A stretch of DNA of 64,000 nt from Linepithema humile (taxonomy: Eukaryota > Arthropoda > Insecta > Hymenoptera > Formicidae). Location of the stretch: assembly GCF_040581485.1 (NCBI RefSeq), contig NC_090135.1:2025001-2089000 (forward strand). The letters are read 5' to 3'. The notes beneath the pieces are model-generated. The model made no database searches. It saw only the letters and a program-made list of their open reading frames with translations, and was not told the origin of the DNA. Of the stretch, positions 16,649-27,261 are shown piece by piece. The first letter of the stretch is position 1, and every line of letters starts with the position of its first letter. The translations under genes and the position numbers were made by a program.

Positions 16649-19209
16649 ATGGACATGGACAAGAATAAGGAATTTAACGTCTCAGCTTCGGATACTGAGA
16701 ACCGGCACGTGGGGGGTATCGTCCCTGCCTCCCACGGGTCGTCATCCTGTGAAGGGCTAGCATCTGCGTCTCTGGCGAGCGCGGATGCCAAAGCTGTTAT
16801 CGCCAGTGTGGAAAAGCTGGGCACCGCAATCACTATTCTTCCTGCAAAGAGAGGATCCGGCTCGAGCTCTTTGCGAGGGGGTGAATCTTCGCGAGCGAGA
16901 TCACCTGCTGTGGACGCTATGCGCGTCTGTCAGACGGACTACTCCGAATCGGAAGAGATGGAGGCAACAGAGGGGTCGGTGGTCAGTTGATCATCTGGAA
17001 AAAGATAAAAATAGAATAAAACTTACTGGATCAAGGAAAAGGAAAAGGCGAGGATCTCCTAGAGATGAGGAGGATGAAGAGGAGAGATTCGCGACACGTT
17101 TTTCTGTCAACAGCAGGAAAAGATTGGAAGAAGAGCTGGCGGGTCTAGAGCTCGAACATGCAGCTCAAGTACGCCTAAAAATTGAAGACATGATCAATGC
17201 GATAGAAACGATACGAAGGAAATCTACTAATATGCAAGGCTCTCTGAGTGGTCAAATAAAGGTAAATTTAGAGATGATTCGCAGGGCGAGCACCATACTA
17301 TCTATAAAGGCGTCATCAAACGAGGATCCAGACTATTGGAAAGCCAAATTCTATGAAATGGAGAAAATTGCTCTGGAAAAAAAATGCAAGTCGAAGGCTT
17401 TTGAGGTTGAACTGCAGGTCAAAAGGAACTCTAGAATAAAAGCGTCTTACGATATAGAAACTTCGGACGCTCATGATGAAGACTTGCTGCCTTCTGCTTC
17501 TTCGCACCGGGAGGCCAAGAGTGTTTCTCTCAGAAATAGAGGTAGTAATTGATGCGAACAAAAAATCCGAAGAAGAATGGAACAATTCATCAAGAAATAA
17601 AATGGACAGACTTGATATGGATCTGGCCATGATACGCACCTTAGATAAACTTGGTGAAGGGATGTCACATCTGATTAGAGAAACGAGACTTTTGAGGGAA
17701 GATCTCGGCACGCCACGTGAAGTCGTTGGTCCGGTCATGAGTGGCACTCCTGTGGTGGCTGCATCTGGAAAAAAGAAAAGAAACATTAATAAACTAAGTG
17801 ACATTGATTGTGAAGATGATAAAATTCTAAAGTCGGGGGTTATACCTAAAAATAAAACTAAGAAGGGAAAAATTAAAAATCAAAATGTTATGCGAATTGA
17901 ACGGGAGGAGGGTTCGGCTACTTCAACCGATCCTTATCAACCTAAACTTAGGAAAGAAGTGGTTTTTGTGGAGGACACACGCGGTAGACATTTGAATAAG
18001 GTTGACCCGTCGTATCTGATGACAAGTGTCAGTGAAGATAAAACAATTAATCCCGATAGTAGGAATGAGCAAGGTAGATTATTGGTAAACCTGAATAATT
18101 CTGTAACAAAACGTTCATATAAAGAGGTGGCCGAGTCTCGTCCCAGCCGAGAATCAAAGGAAAGTGTTTCGCGGAACTCAGAAAGCAGAGAGACATTAAG
18201 TTCTCTGAAAAGAAAGGTGCCACGTACAGCGGCTGTTTCGATACTATTAGAGGTATCCGAATTGACATACTCTAGTGTATTAAGTAGGGCATGGGAAAAA
18301 ATCTTTCTCGATGAGTTGAACATTTTGGACACTCGATTAAAAAGGGCGGCAAATGGGGGAATTATTCTAGAGATTCCCGGTGATGACGCGGGAGTTAAAG
18401 CGGACAGGCTCTGTGATAAGCTCAGGGCCCTATTCGCTGATGATAAGGGTGTTTTTGTTCGTAGATCGACAAAATTAGCACAATTAAGACTATCAGGAAT
18501 GGACGATTCTATCACTGTTTCAGAGATTAGAGAGTATATATCGCGAATTGGTGAATGTACTGTAGGTAATATTTCGTACGGAAGCATTAGGTACGTTCGG
18601 GGGGGCTTGGGTGTATTATTTTTAAAATGCCCAGTCACAGCAGCGGTTAAAGCACTCGAAATTGGGAAAATGACCATTGGTTGGTCGACCATTCGGGTGG
18701 AGGCACTGAGGGCAAGACCTCTTCAATGCTTTCGCTGTCTCGCGGTGGGACATACCGTTCAGAGGTGCCCGAGCACCGTGATTCGGCGTTTCTGTTGTTA
18801 TCGTTGCGGAGAGACGGACCATAAGGCAACGGAATGTGTGAACAGGATAAACTGTCCTGTGTGTAAAGACAGGGGTTTAAGTTCGAGGCATCTGGTCGGC
18901 AGTGTTTCATGCAAACCTGTCCCACCTGCAAGGATCGTTCGCTCTATTGCGAACAAAAAATCTAGAAACTACATTCAGCAGGAAAAATCAGGTCCTCGGG
19001 TACCTGAAACAAAAAGAGTTAAAAATTTAGACAATAAGAAAGAATATGGTGCAGGGAAAAAGAAAAAGACCTTGGATGAAAGGGCCGTTGATCTTGATGC
19101 TCCTTCCACTTCCAGGGAGGGCTTTGGTGGTGACACGAGGAACTTGCGGCGGATTCCTTCGGACTCATCTATTGACGATGACATGGACATGGATTTGGAT
19201 TACATGTAG
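16649..19209 (+). pseudogene. LINE ORF1 (gag-like, CCHC knuckles), two frameshifts
   Basis: The start MDMDKNKEFNVSASDTEN matches the intact homologue. The frame shifts near 16,980 and again near 17,520, giving three segments. The N-terminal part is low-complexity, and the middle (about 17,100-17,400) has helical blocks shared with the intact copy. The last 578-codon segment holds three knuckles: CFRCLAVGHTVQRC, CCYRCGETDHKATEC and a final C-x2-C...H...C. ORF1 proteins of R1/TRAS-type LINEs bind element RNA and guide it to the nucleus. Confidence 0.75.
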
Positions 19210-19861
19210 GCTAATGTTTCCATTTTGAGTGCTTTCATTCAGAGTGCATTTAAATAAATAGTAAGGGTGCCTTTTCGCTTATCCCGCTGGAAAACAACAT
19301 ATGTTTAATATTATATGGTTGTTATGCTTAGTTTCAGGGTCGTTTTAGTCATAAGAGTGTTGTACAATTTAGAATTAGACATAGAGAACAATTAAGGTTT
19401 AGTTTAGTTTAGTTTATAAAAACTTGATTTTAAGATAGAAATAAGACAGTTTATATGGACGAACTTATATATATATATATATATAAAACATGGAAATTGG
19501 ATGGGTGTGTGTATTGCATGTGGTGATATGTATGCATACTTACCAGTACCTTTTTGGACGTCCCGGTTTTCCCCCTTATTTTAACGGCCAAAGATGGCCG
19601 GAGGTGAGTTTTTAGCTGGTAGGCGGTCGAGATGGTTGTCGGGTCCGGTAGAGCTGGTGGATCTTCGCTCTCATTCCTGACTCGAAACGTTCGGTTCTCC
19701 TTCTGTCTGGGAGATCCTGGTTTTGGTCAGGGTGAGGCGTTGTCCGTCTCTGGTTCTGTCGGAGTAACCCCGACACGAGTCTCGGTCGAATCCAGCACTA
19801 CCCTGGTCCGGGCCAGGGTGTCTTTCAAAGATTTTCTCATCTCTGAGCAAAAAAAAAAAAA

Positions 19862-19881
19862 GGTTAGGTTAGGTTATTGGT
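19862..19881 (+). repeat. Short TTAGG telomeric-type array, also LINE target duplication
   Basis: GGTTAGGTTAGGTTATTGGT separates the poly(A) of the first LINE from the 5' end of the next. The same 20 bases recur at 22,624-22,643 after the second LINE, so they are its target-site duplication. Confidence 0.8.
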
Positions 19882-20422
19882 CCTCCTCGTTGTGCGCCAC
19901 TTTGTCGTGGTGAGGGGGCTCACCGTGGGATGGCTCGTTGGAGTCTTCTCACGGTGCTAAGAGCGCACAGTTCCTCCTTAGGGGGGAACGGGGGTCCGGC
20001 TACCCCTCAAGGGATTTGTCCCGATTAGCCGGTAGGGGTTGGCGGCCCTGACTACAATCGCCCGAATGCCTGGATCCGTTAGGAATGTTTTTCACTCCAC
20101 CAGGATAGAGGAGCATTACCTCGATAAAAAAGCCGGGGCCTGACCAGCCTCGTTAGCACGCCGGTGTTCCGGCATAACGGTCGAGCCCCCATTGCACGAG
20201 GGGGGGCGATAGCGTCACATACCGTAACCCCAGTTTATGGGGCCGGGTGCCGGTACTAGCGTAGCTAGGACGGGCTGCGAAGGTGGACAAACCTCTATAA
20301 AAAGACCCGGGTAGATCGAACTCGTTAGCCCTGGGTGGGCAGTCGATCTAGTGGAAGGAAAACCACGATAAAAAACCCGGAAAAGACAACTCTGTTAAAA
20401 AATTACAAACGATGAAAAATAC
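19882..20422 (+). promoter_or_regulatory. 5' leader of the family 2 LINE with three ATAAAAA-CCCGG repeats
   Basis: The leader starts with a TTGTGCGCCACTTTGTCGTG segment of the kind seen at R1-clade 5' ends. It has three related blocks, CTCGATAAAAAAGCCGGGG (about 20,122), CTCTATAAAAAGACCCGGG (about 20,293) and CACGATAAAAAACCCGG (about 20,366). The first two are followed by CTCGTTAGC and the third by CTCTGTTA. Confidence 0.5.
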
Positions 20423-21547
20423 ATGACGACAGAGAGGAACACGTTACCGCCTCAAAGGATTCGGACCCCCAGAGGCCGGCGAGGGGGGTATCCGGTCCCG
20501 GTGCCCCCCCTGTCGTCATCTAGCGACGGGCCATCCAGGGCGTGCCACGCGGGCGCCCTGAACTACAGTGCTACCGCGGTTGGAGACCTGTGGGGTGAGG
20601 CCCACAGAATTTTGCAAATCCTCCTTGTCCTTCTCGAGGAGATTCGCGGAGGTAGCGCGCAAGCGCCACGTGGAGGGGAAAGCGCACAAGCGCCCGTCAG
20701 AGGGGGCAAATGCCCTGGAGGGAAGGGCTCCGAACCCTGCCCCTCTAAAAAGGAGGTTGGGTCTGTGTCAGGCGTACGGAACGCCCAAACACAGACCCGG
20801 AGGAGGGAGGGGCTACGGCCCGCCCGTAAAGAAGAAAATGGAGGGAAGGAGGATATCCTTCTTCCTCCTCGTTGTTATAAGTGCCTCCTTCGGGGGCACG
20901 AAAGGTGGCGGTGCCCTTTAGCGGTGGACCGCAACAAATGCTGCCTCCACTGCGGGGGCGTTGACCACCTCGCCGGAGCATGCTTGCAAAGGAAGGCGAG
21001 CTGCCCCGAGTGTAAGAAAGCGGGCAGGAACGCGGCCCACCGAATCGGTGGCCGCGCCTGCCCGGTCGTCCCCCCGAGGGGGAGACGCATAAGGAAGAGG
21101 AAGAGAAAGGGGGAGCCAATCCCTCCCCTCGACCCCATCCCCGAGAGAATGGAGGAGGGGGACATCGAATCCCCCTCATCATCCCTGGTGAAGGAGACAG
21201 AAGAAAGGGGGAGGAAAAATCCTCCCCCCTCATCACCACTGGAGGCGGTGGAGACAGAGGAAAGGGGGGTTGACTTCTCCCCGTTACCTTCTATGATGGA
21301 GGTGGAAGAGGAGGGGAAACCTGCCCTCCCCCCCAACTTAACAGGGACGGAGAAAAAGGGGGAGCTTCTGCTTCCCTGTAAAAAGAATGGAAAGGATAAG
21401 AAGAGGGGGGCTGTTCAAAGCCCACCTCCAGCCCCCATTCTTGAGAGGAATAGGGAGACGGGGGACTTACCCACCCTCCGCCATCTCCCCCCATACTACC
21501 GAGGGCGGGGAGCACAAAGCCCCCTCAGCCCAAGGTGGCTGGGATGA
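20423..21547 (+). CDS. LINE ORF1-type protein with zinc knuckles
   Basis: This 374-codon ORF is proline- and charge-rich, with codons strongly biased to G and A purines, unlike its surroundings. Three cysteine clusters, CYKCLLRGHERWRC, CCLHCGGVDHLAGAC and CPECKKAG...H...C (about residues 152-214), match the gag-like knuckles of R1/TRAS ORF1. Long acidic and proline-rich repeats follow (PPSSPLEAVETEE, PALPPNLTGTEK). It should bind LINE RNA. The stop at 21,547 overlaps the next ORF by 13 nt in another frame. Confidence 0.7.
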   Translation: MTTERNTLPPQRIRTPRGRRGGYPVPVPPLSSSSDGPSRACHAGALNYSATAVGDLWGEAHRILQILLVLLEEIRGGSAQAPRGGESAQAPVRGGKCPGGKGSEPCPSKKEVGSVSGVRNAQTQTRRREGLRPARKEENGGKEDILLPPRCYKCLLRGHERWRCPLAVDRNKCCLHCGGVDHLAGACLQRKASCPECKKAGRNAAHRIGGRACPVVPPRGRRIRKRKRKGEPIPPLDPIPERMEEGDIESPSSSLVKETEERGRKNPPPSSPLEAVETEERGVDFSPLPSMMEVEEEGKPALPPNLTGTEKKGELLLPCKKNGKDKKRGAVQSPPPAPILERNRETGDLPTLRHLPPYYRGRGAQSPLSPRWLG

Positions 21548-22227
21548 GGAATAGGGGAGTGGAGGTTATCCCCGTCAAAAAGACGCGGGACCCTCTCTCC
21601 CCTACAATAAAAGAGAGGAAAAAGAGGAAAGGGGAAGAGGACAAACCCTTGTCATCCTCGGAAGACAGGGGAAGGCCCGGGACCCCCAGGAGAATACAGG
21701 AGCACGACGTGGAGGTGTGCTGCCTCCCCGAGAACTCCTATGAGGTGACGCAGGTATGTGCAGGGTTTCTAAGGGAACTGTTCTCCAACGAACAGCACAG
21801 GCCGGACCTATGGTTTAGCCAGAAAAAGGAGGAGGCGAACAATACGTTCGTCTTCCGTGGTTCAGTCGGGACTGGAGAGGTCCGCAAGAGGGTGTTGAGT
21901 TTCCTGAAAAAAGTCAGGAAATTCGACACACAAAGGGTGTGGCCTGGGGGCATGGAGGTTCTCCCCACTTGTTGGGAGGAGTCGGACATCCATGCCCTAA
22001 GAATGAAAAGCAGGAAAAGGGGAAGTATGAAGATATACTCGCACTTCCCCACGCGAGAGTGGAATTTCTCCGCGAGGCTGGGGGGGATTATGGAGGACTA
22101 TCTGACCTCTGAACCCTCCTCACCTCCTTGCTCGAAGGAAATAAAAGAAGGAAGACCAGTGAGGGCGAGAATAAGAGAGGAGGATTTTCTTCCCCTCCCA
22201 CCCACACCCTCCAAACCTCTCCTCTAA
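21535..22227 (+). CDS. Second ORF of the RT-less LINE, unrecognised
   Basis: This 230-codon ORF starts MAGMRNRGVEVIPVKKT inside the end of ORF1 (13-nt overlap). After a charged linker it has a compact region (about residues 60-180) with CCLPENSYEVTQVC, AGFLRELF and WPGGMEVLPTCW that looks folded. It has no YADD, endonuclease or RNase H motif. It may be the C-terminal domain of ORF1 displaced by a frameshift, or a separate protein. Its location before the 3' UTR takes the place of ORF2. Confidence 0.45.
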   Translation: MAGMRNRGVEVIPVKKTRDPLSPTIKERKKRKGEEDKPLSSSEDRGRPGTPRRIQEHDVEVCCLPENSYEVTQVCAGFLRELFSNEQHRPDLWFSQKKEEANNTFVFRGSVGTGEVRKRVLSFLKKVRKFDTQRVWPGGMEVLPTCWEESDIHALRMKSRKRGSMKIYSHFPTREWNFSARLGGIMEDYLTSEPSSPPCSKEIKEGRPVRARIREEDFLPLPPTPSKPLL

Positions 22228-22623
22228 AGGGAAAGGTGAATTCATTCCCCTCGGCGGCCGGAGACGGGCCTTGTTGCTCACTCTCCCGATGGCCAACGAG
22301 GAGAAAATTAAAGAAGTAAGGTGGGTTCTCAGAAGAACGAGAGCCCACACTGGACTTTGTCCAGAAAGAAAGGCCCGATAAGGAAGACTCCGAAAGGAGA
22401 CAGCTGAGGGTGGGATGAAGTATACCCCCCGGTTTTCCGTCCCACCCTCACAGGCTAGGACAGGGTTTCTACAAGGGGAGTTTTTTTAGCGGGTAGGTCC
22501 TCGTGGTGTCTTGACTTTCGGTCAGGTTTAACACCGCGAGGGAATCCCGCACTACCCCGCAGTACGGGCTGCGGAGGGTCTTTTTGAAGATTTTTCTCCC
22601 CTTGCGAAAAAAAAAAAAAAAAA

Positions 22624-22643
22624 GGTTAGGTTAGGTTATTGGT
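22624..22643 (+). repeat. TTAGG array and right target duplication of the RT-less LINE
   Basis: GGTTAGGTTAGGTTATTGGT is identical to 19,862-19,881. Confidence 0.8.
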
Positions 22644-24365
22644 TGTGTGACCGCCGTAGTGAGAAGACGGGTGGATATGGAGCTCTGCTTTTATCTCTTA
22701 TTTGAGTGATATAAGTCTTCTTTTGGAGGTCCTATGGCGTTTTAATAGATTGTGCGTGTTCTCCGCTGACTGATAATGGTGAAATTTATTCACAATAATT
22801 GCTTTTGAATTAAAAGACTTGATTAGAAGGTATGTTCTGTGAAAAGTAAGGTTACCTCTCTATTGAACTATATATCTCAAATTATGAAGACTTTTATTAA
22901 GAATTTTTTGGACTAATACAAAAAACATAACAAACTGCATGTAGTTGTGTGCCATTCTGATTGCACATTTGGGTTTTATTAATGCAAATTGCAATCAAGG
23001 TGCTGCGTACTGATATCTCCAGCGCATGCGCTTGAGTATTTGAGACGGATGGCTTATAAAAGAATAATTTTTACACAATTATTACATGTATTATTGTTAA
23101 TCTGTGGATAATTATCCGTCTAATATGACTGGAAATTTCATGGGACACTATATTCGCCTATTTTGATTATAAGTGAGAGGAGGCTGGCTGTCTGCAGTCT
23201 GAGTGGTTTATGTAATCCTTTCATTGCAGTTTACTTGTGTTGATTATAAAAATTGGAACAATAGCTTAATAATATTGAGTTATGTTATATAAAATATACA
23301 ATATTACTCGCATTGAGCCGTTTGTGAATGCCTCTCTGTAGGAAGAGTACATAGAGATAATATGCTCACTGCTGAAAGATAATTTGTTTTTTACTAGATT
23401 ATTGCATTTATTGATTTCTTACGTAAAATATATAATAGATGATGCAGAGACATCGTGGACCTATCAAGATTTGAATTTTTCTAGGCATTAATATACACCT
23501 CAAACTTATAAATTTGTGCTACTAGCGTATGCACTAAATTTTTAGGTTATGTTCCATTTGTGAAGTCAGCGTGGTTTGATTTTGAGTTATTAATTAGTGC
23601 TTTTTTATTGTTTTATTGACGATTACATAATCTAGTAACTTTTACTGTGAGCCCCATAGCTGTTTGTCTATGATATTGCAATCTATGGTTTACCATGGTG
23701 CATCAGATGGTGCTCCTATTAGAAGTGCATGACAGTAATCTGTCATAGTGTTATCATTGAAACTCTGATTATTTCTGATTATCTTTATCTTTTGAACAAT
23801 GATTTGTCAGCGATTGAAAATATGTTTGAATAATGTTCGCTCAATGTATATATATGTGATAAATGTGGAGGTGAGACGCATGGTTGTGTGAAACCGAGGC
23901 ATAGAAATCATGTTATGACTCTTATTTCCTATGTATACTGAACAATTATTGAAATCTATATTTTGAAACAATCACTAGATAGATTTTGAATGATTAGAAC
24001 AATAATTATTAATCATTAATTTGAATGACTTTGATCTGACATATGTACATTTAATGAATATGAAATCATATTAATTGAACTACAAAATTTATTAAAGTGA
24101 TGCTGTGTATTTTCTCCTGTTTGACTAAATTGAATGTGTTTTTATATACAATATACTAATGTGATCACTTTCACAGGTAACATATTGTGAAATGTCGGAA
24201 GGGTGACGGTACAATGTACAGAGACTTTTATGGAATTATATCCTTACTGGATGGACTCTACATGGATAATACATGAGCTATAACTGTTGGACACGGAAAT
24301 AATGATGATTATACTATATGGCAATTTGCAAATCATATAGTTGTCTGGAGTGGTGGTTTTTATAT
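22644..24365. other. AT-rich sequence, nothing recognised
   Basis: No ORF above chance, no repeat unit and no element ends were found by eye across this 1.7 kb. It may be old unique or decayed sequence beyond the LINE stack. Confidence 0.4.
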
Positions 24366-26320
24366 TGTGACGTGACGCTTTTCGAGCGCCGTCACAAGGG
24401 CGATAGCCCGGCCGAGGGAGCAAGGAGCCCTGGTGTTGCTCCTCGCGTGGAGAGAGCAACCCGCGAGACTCCACAATTTTTGCGCGTCGTTTGTATTGTA
24501 ATTCCTGTTTTTGTACCGTAATACCGTTTTTGAATTGTAAGGCGAGACCCCGTGCGGGCGGCGTTGCGTGTTTTGTGCCTCAGGGCGAAGACAGCATCGC
24601 CAGGGAAGCCGGACACCGGGGGATCATCCGCAGGGGCCACGCGTTAGTGACCCCACGAAAAAGGTCAGGTACCGCGATTCCGTCGCCTCCGCCATCCAAG
24701 CCCTATCTAACTCCGCTTTGGTTTCAGCCACAAAGTCAAAAGCAACACAAAGACACGCAGCAGCGGACCTCGCCCGGCTGCAGACGGCTTCGAGGACCCC
24801 GAAGATGCTGCACCCGGAAGGACCGGAGTATGGCCCGGTCAGCCTAACCAGTCTCTTCCGGGAACATCGACTTACCGACACGTTATCAGCCGAAAGACTT
24901 GAGGAAACCACAGTGAGCGGAAGGGGGCGCCCTGGATGAACTGTGGGCGGTTCTCAGGGGCCCCCCTTTTCGGAAAATCGGCAGGATGCGCAGGAAGGCG
25001 ACGCGAATCTGGAAGGACCTAGAGGCAGAGCCGAGAAGAGTCACTGTTCGGTGTGACACAAGTGCGCGAGGACGACATCAGGGACTCAGCCCGACGACAC
25101 CGAAGACGCCGAGGACGTCCAATCGTTGTAAGCCGCCTCTCGGGTAGCCGTAGAGTTCCGTCCGGTGATGGCTGGTAGCGTGAGTTCGTTTAATATGTAG
25201 TGTCTCTCACATTAACCGTAGTGTTTGATATCGTGAGCGCTCAATTACGCTCAATTACCGCATGTCCAGCCGGCCCCGGATATCGCGTAACAGTCTCTCT
25301 GTCTTGTGGGAATTCAGCGCCGACAGTCTTTTCTCGTTGCCGTTTCGTTACCGTTCGTTTAGTTATCGTACCGTCCTGCCGTTACCGTCTTTTAAAAGAA
25401 AAGAAAAACCGATTGCTACCGTTTTCTTGCGATACCGCTCCGTTACCGTTTGCCGCGTTATCACCGTACCGGAAGTACCGTGAATGTCTGCGGGCGGATT
25501 TTGATCCGGGAACGTTCTCCGCGAGATTGCGGTTACCGCCAAGTTCGCGTCTCGGCGAGAAACGGGAAAGCCCGCGGAAAATAGCCGTTCCGCGACATCT
25601 CAGTCCCGGCCGTTAGGCTCCCGTCGCTTGAAGTCTGTTTATTTGGCCTTCACCGGCCGTATCGAATGATCAGAGTATAAGTCCCGTGTTTACCGGATAG
25701 AGTCGGATCAGCGGCGAACTATCGTGATCGCATCTCCGATTTCGCGTATTTGTCTAACTTTATTCTTGTTATCGAGTAATTGGGCGAACGGCCCTGCTAC
25801 CGCATTGAACCGTCTCCGCCGTATCGGCTCAGGCCGAACGCTGCACATCTTTACCCTTGTAAGCCAAATTATGGAAATACATTATTGTTAACTATTAAGT
25901 ATTGAGTTGTCCTTGTGTTCGCCTCTCACTCCAGATATCTACGTTAAGTAAAAGAACTGCGCCCCTCTGCCATACTGAGCGGGGAGCGGCCGAGCAAATT
26001 TTGAGAACTATTAAAGTTACCGATACCGCGGTGCGATTATTCGCACCTGGCGCCCATTTCCGGTTACCGTTATCGCGTGAGTTACCTTGCTCCCGAATTG
26101 TGTGGAGTACCGCGAGTTACCGAATCGTGCAGTTATTGCCGATTTCGCGAGTTACCTTGCTCCCGACGAGCGTGGAGTACCGCGAGTTACCGAATTAAGC
26201 ATCTGTTTTGGATACCGTAAGTTACCGAGTCGAGCAGTTATTGCCGATGCCTCGAGTACCGATTTCCATTGGGCGTGCTCCCTCGGATCTGGCGTGATTC
26301 CGAGGCTAGTTCACGTCGCA
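24366..26320 (+). mobile_element. Solo LTR, about 1,955 bp, probably Ty3/Gypsy-like
   Basis: It begins TGTGACGTGACG and ends GTTCACGTCGCA, an imperfect inverted pair (TGTGACGTGA against TGCGACGTGA). The copies of ATAT at 24,362-24,365 and 26,321-26,324 make a 4-bp target duplication. The interior is GC-rich, in sharp contrast to its flanks, and full of GTTACCG phrases. ORFs inside (such as 24,491-24,939) are not conserved domains. A TGGCGCCC phrase near 26,051 resembles a primer-binding site, so an alternative is an LTR plus leader fragment. Confidence 0.6.
26075..26265 (+). repeat. Tandem units of about 71 bp within the solo LTR
   Basis: GCGAGTTACCTTGCTCCCGA ... GTACCGCGAGTTACCGAAT occurs at about 26,077 and 26,148, and a diverged partial unit (GTAAGTTACCGAGTCGAGCA) follows at about 26,218. 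Confidence 0.65.
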
Positions 26321-26324
26321 ATAT

Positions 26325-27261
26325 TAAGAGTAAACTAGTGATATTTTAGCCTAATTGAATGTAGCTTATCTATCCTGTCAATCTGATCGTATTGTGTTAC
26401 TAGTAATATGATTTGTGGGATAATACTTTGAAACAAATCATTTATTGCTCACTAGAGCGATTTACTCGCTTGAACTTTAATGATATTATTGAACTGCACC
26501 AGATTTATACTGATTATAAACTATAATTTGTAATTTATAATAAGTTGTAATTTATAATAAACTGTAATTTATAATAAGTTCCGATACTACTATGTGATAT
26601 ATAAGAATCAGAGATATTTAATATATTCATTGTGATTGATTTAAATCTAAATTAAACTTAAATAATGTTCATTATATTATACGCAATGGTGTGATTGATA
26701 TGTGTGTAGTTTCATTAGAACTTTGTGTATTTAGCAATTTACTGCCTTACGAGTGATGTATACAGCGGATATATGTATTGAGTGGAGAATAAATTACCAG
26801 TGGTGAGCCAGTGATAGGAAAACTATAGAATAAAATTTTCTTTATTTTGGATTACAAAGTTCGTAATTATTGGATATTATAAATAATTGTTATAAACATT
26901 AAATGATTATGCGGTGTTTGTTATCTTCAACTGATGACAGCACCTAAAAACATAAAGAAAGAATATTAGTAAATTGGGGAACTTCTATTTAACCTAACGT
27001 GTTAAAAGTTGGAGCGATAATAATTATTCTGATAATTAAATTTTGAATATTAAAAGTGATTATTGGCAATTTATACTAATCTATGTAGTGTATAGTTTAC
27101 TTTTTTGATTCTGAACTGTTTCTTACTGTGTGAGATTTATTGATTATTGTTCCTTGGTTCTATTGTCAAGAATAGTATTAAGGGATATACCAGGAACAAT
27201 TTATAATACTAAATTCCGCCAAGAGAAGGAAACTCTTGTAAATAAAACCAACGCAAAACTT
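26325..27261 (+). other. AT-rich LINE leader region
   Basis: It holds short TAATTTATAATAA repeats (about 26,520-26,580) and one ACCTAAAAACATAAAG unit near 26,942. The last ~100 bp (CAGGAACAATT... CAAGAGAAGGAAA) match the first LINE copy upstream of its ORF1. No gene is seen. Confidence 0.4.

Larger units (their letters stand above)
15930..19861 (+). mobile_element. R1-clade LINE copy lacking ORF2 (family 1, copy 1)
   Basis: A repeated 5' leader, a broken ORF1 with CCHC knuckles, a short unrelated segment (19,210-19,589) and the family 3' UTR (19,590-19,848) with poly(A) 19,849-19,861 are present. ORF2 with endonuclease and reverse transcriptase is missing. ORF1 aligns to the intact copy at 27,262-29,856, and the 3' UTR aligns to 41,330-41,586. 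The poly(A) abuts TTAGG repeats. The 5' limit is approximate. Confidence 0.7.
19882..22623 (+). mobile_element. Non-autonomous R1-clade LINE without reverse transcriptase (family 2)
   Basis: Flanked by a 20-bp target duplication with TTAGG repeats. It has a GC-rich 5' leader (19,882-20,422), an ORF1 with three zinc knuckles, a second unrelated-looking ORF, a 3' UTR (about 22,450-22,606) and poly(A) 22,607-22,623. The 3' UTR (TTTTTAGCGGGTAGGTCC, CCGCAGTACGGGCTGCGG) matches that of the LINE ending at 60,366, which has an ORF2. This copy has no endonuclease or RT. Confidence 0.75.

Noticed and set aside
20745..21515. Minus-strand ORFs of 74-164 codons
   Set aside because: They mirror the purine-rich LINE ORF1 on the other strand, which removes stops; zinc knuckles identify the plus strand as coding.
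24392..25616. ORFs of 80-138 codons in a GC-rich island
   Set aside because: They lie in a solo LTR, occur in several frames at once and have no conserved motif. High GC removes stop codons by chance.
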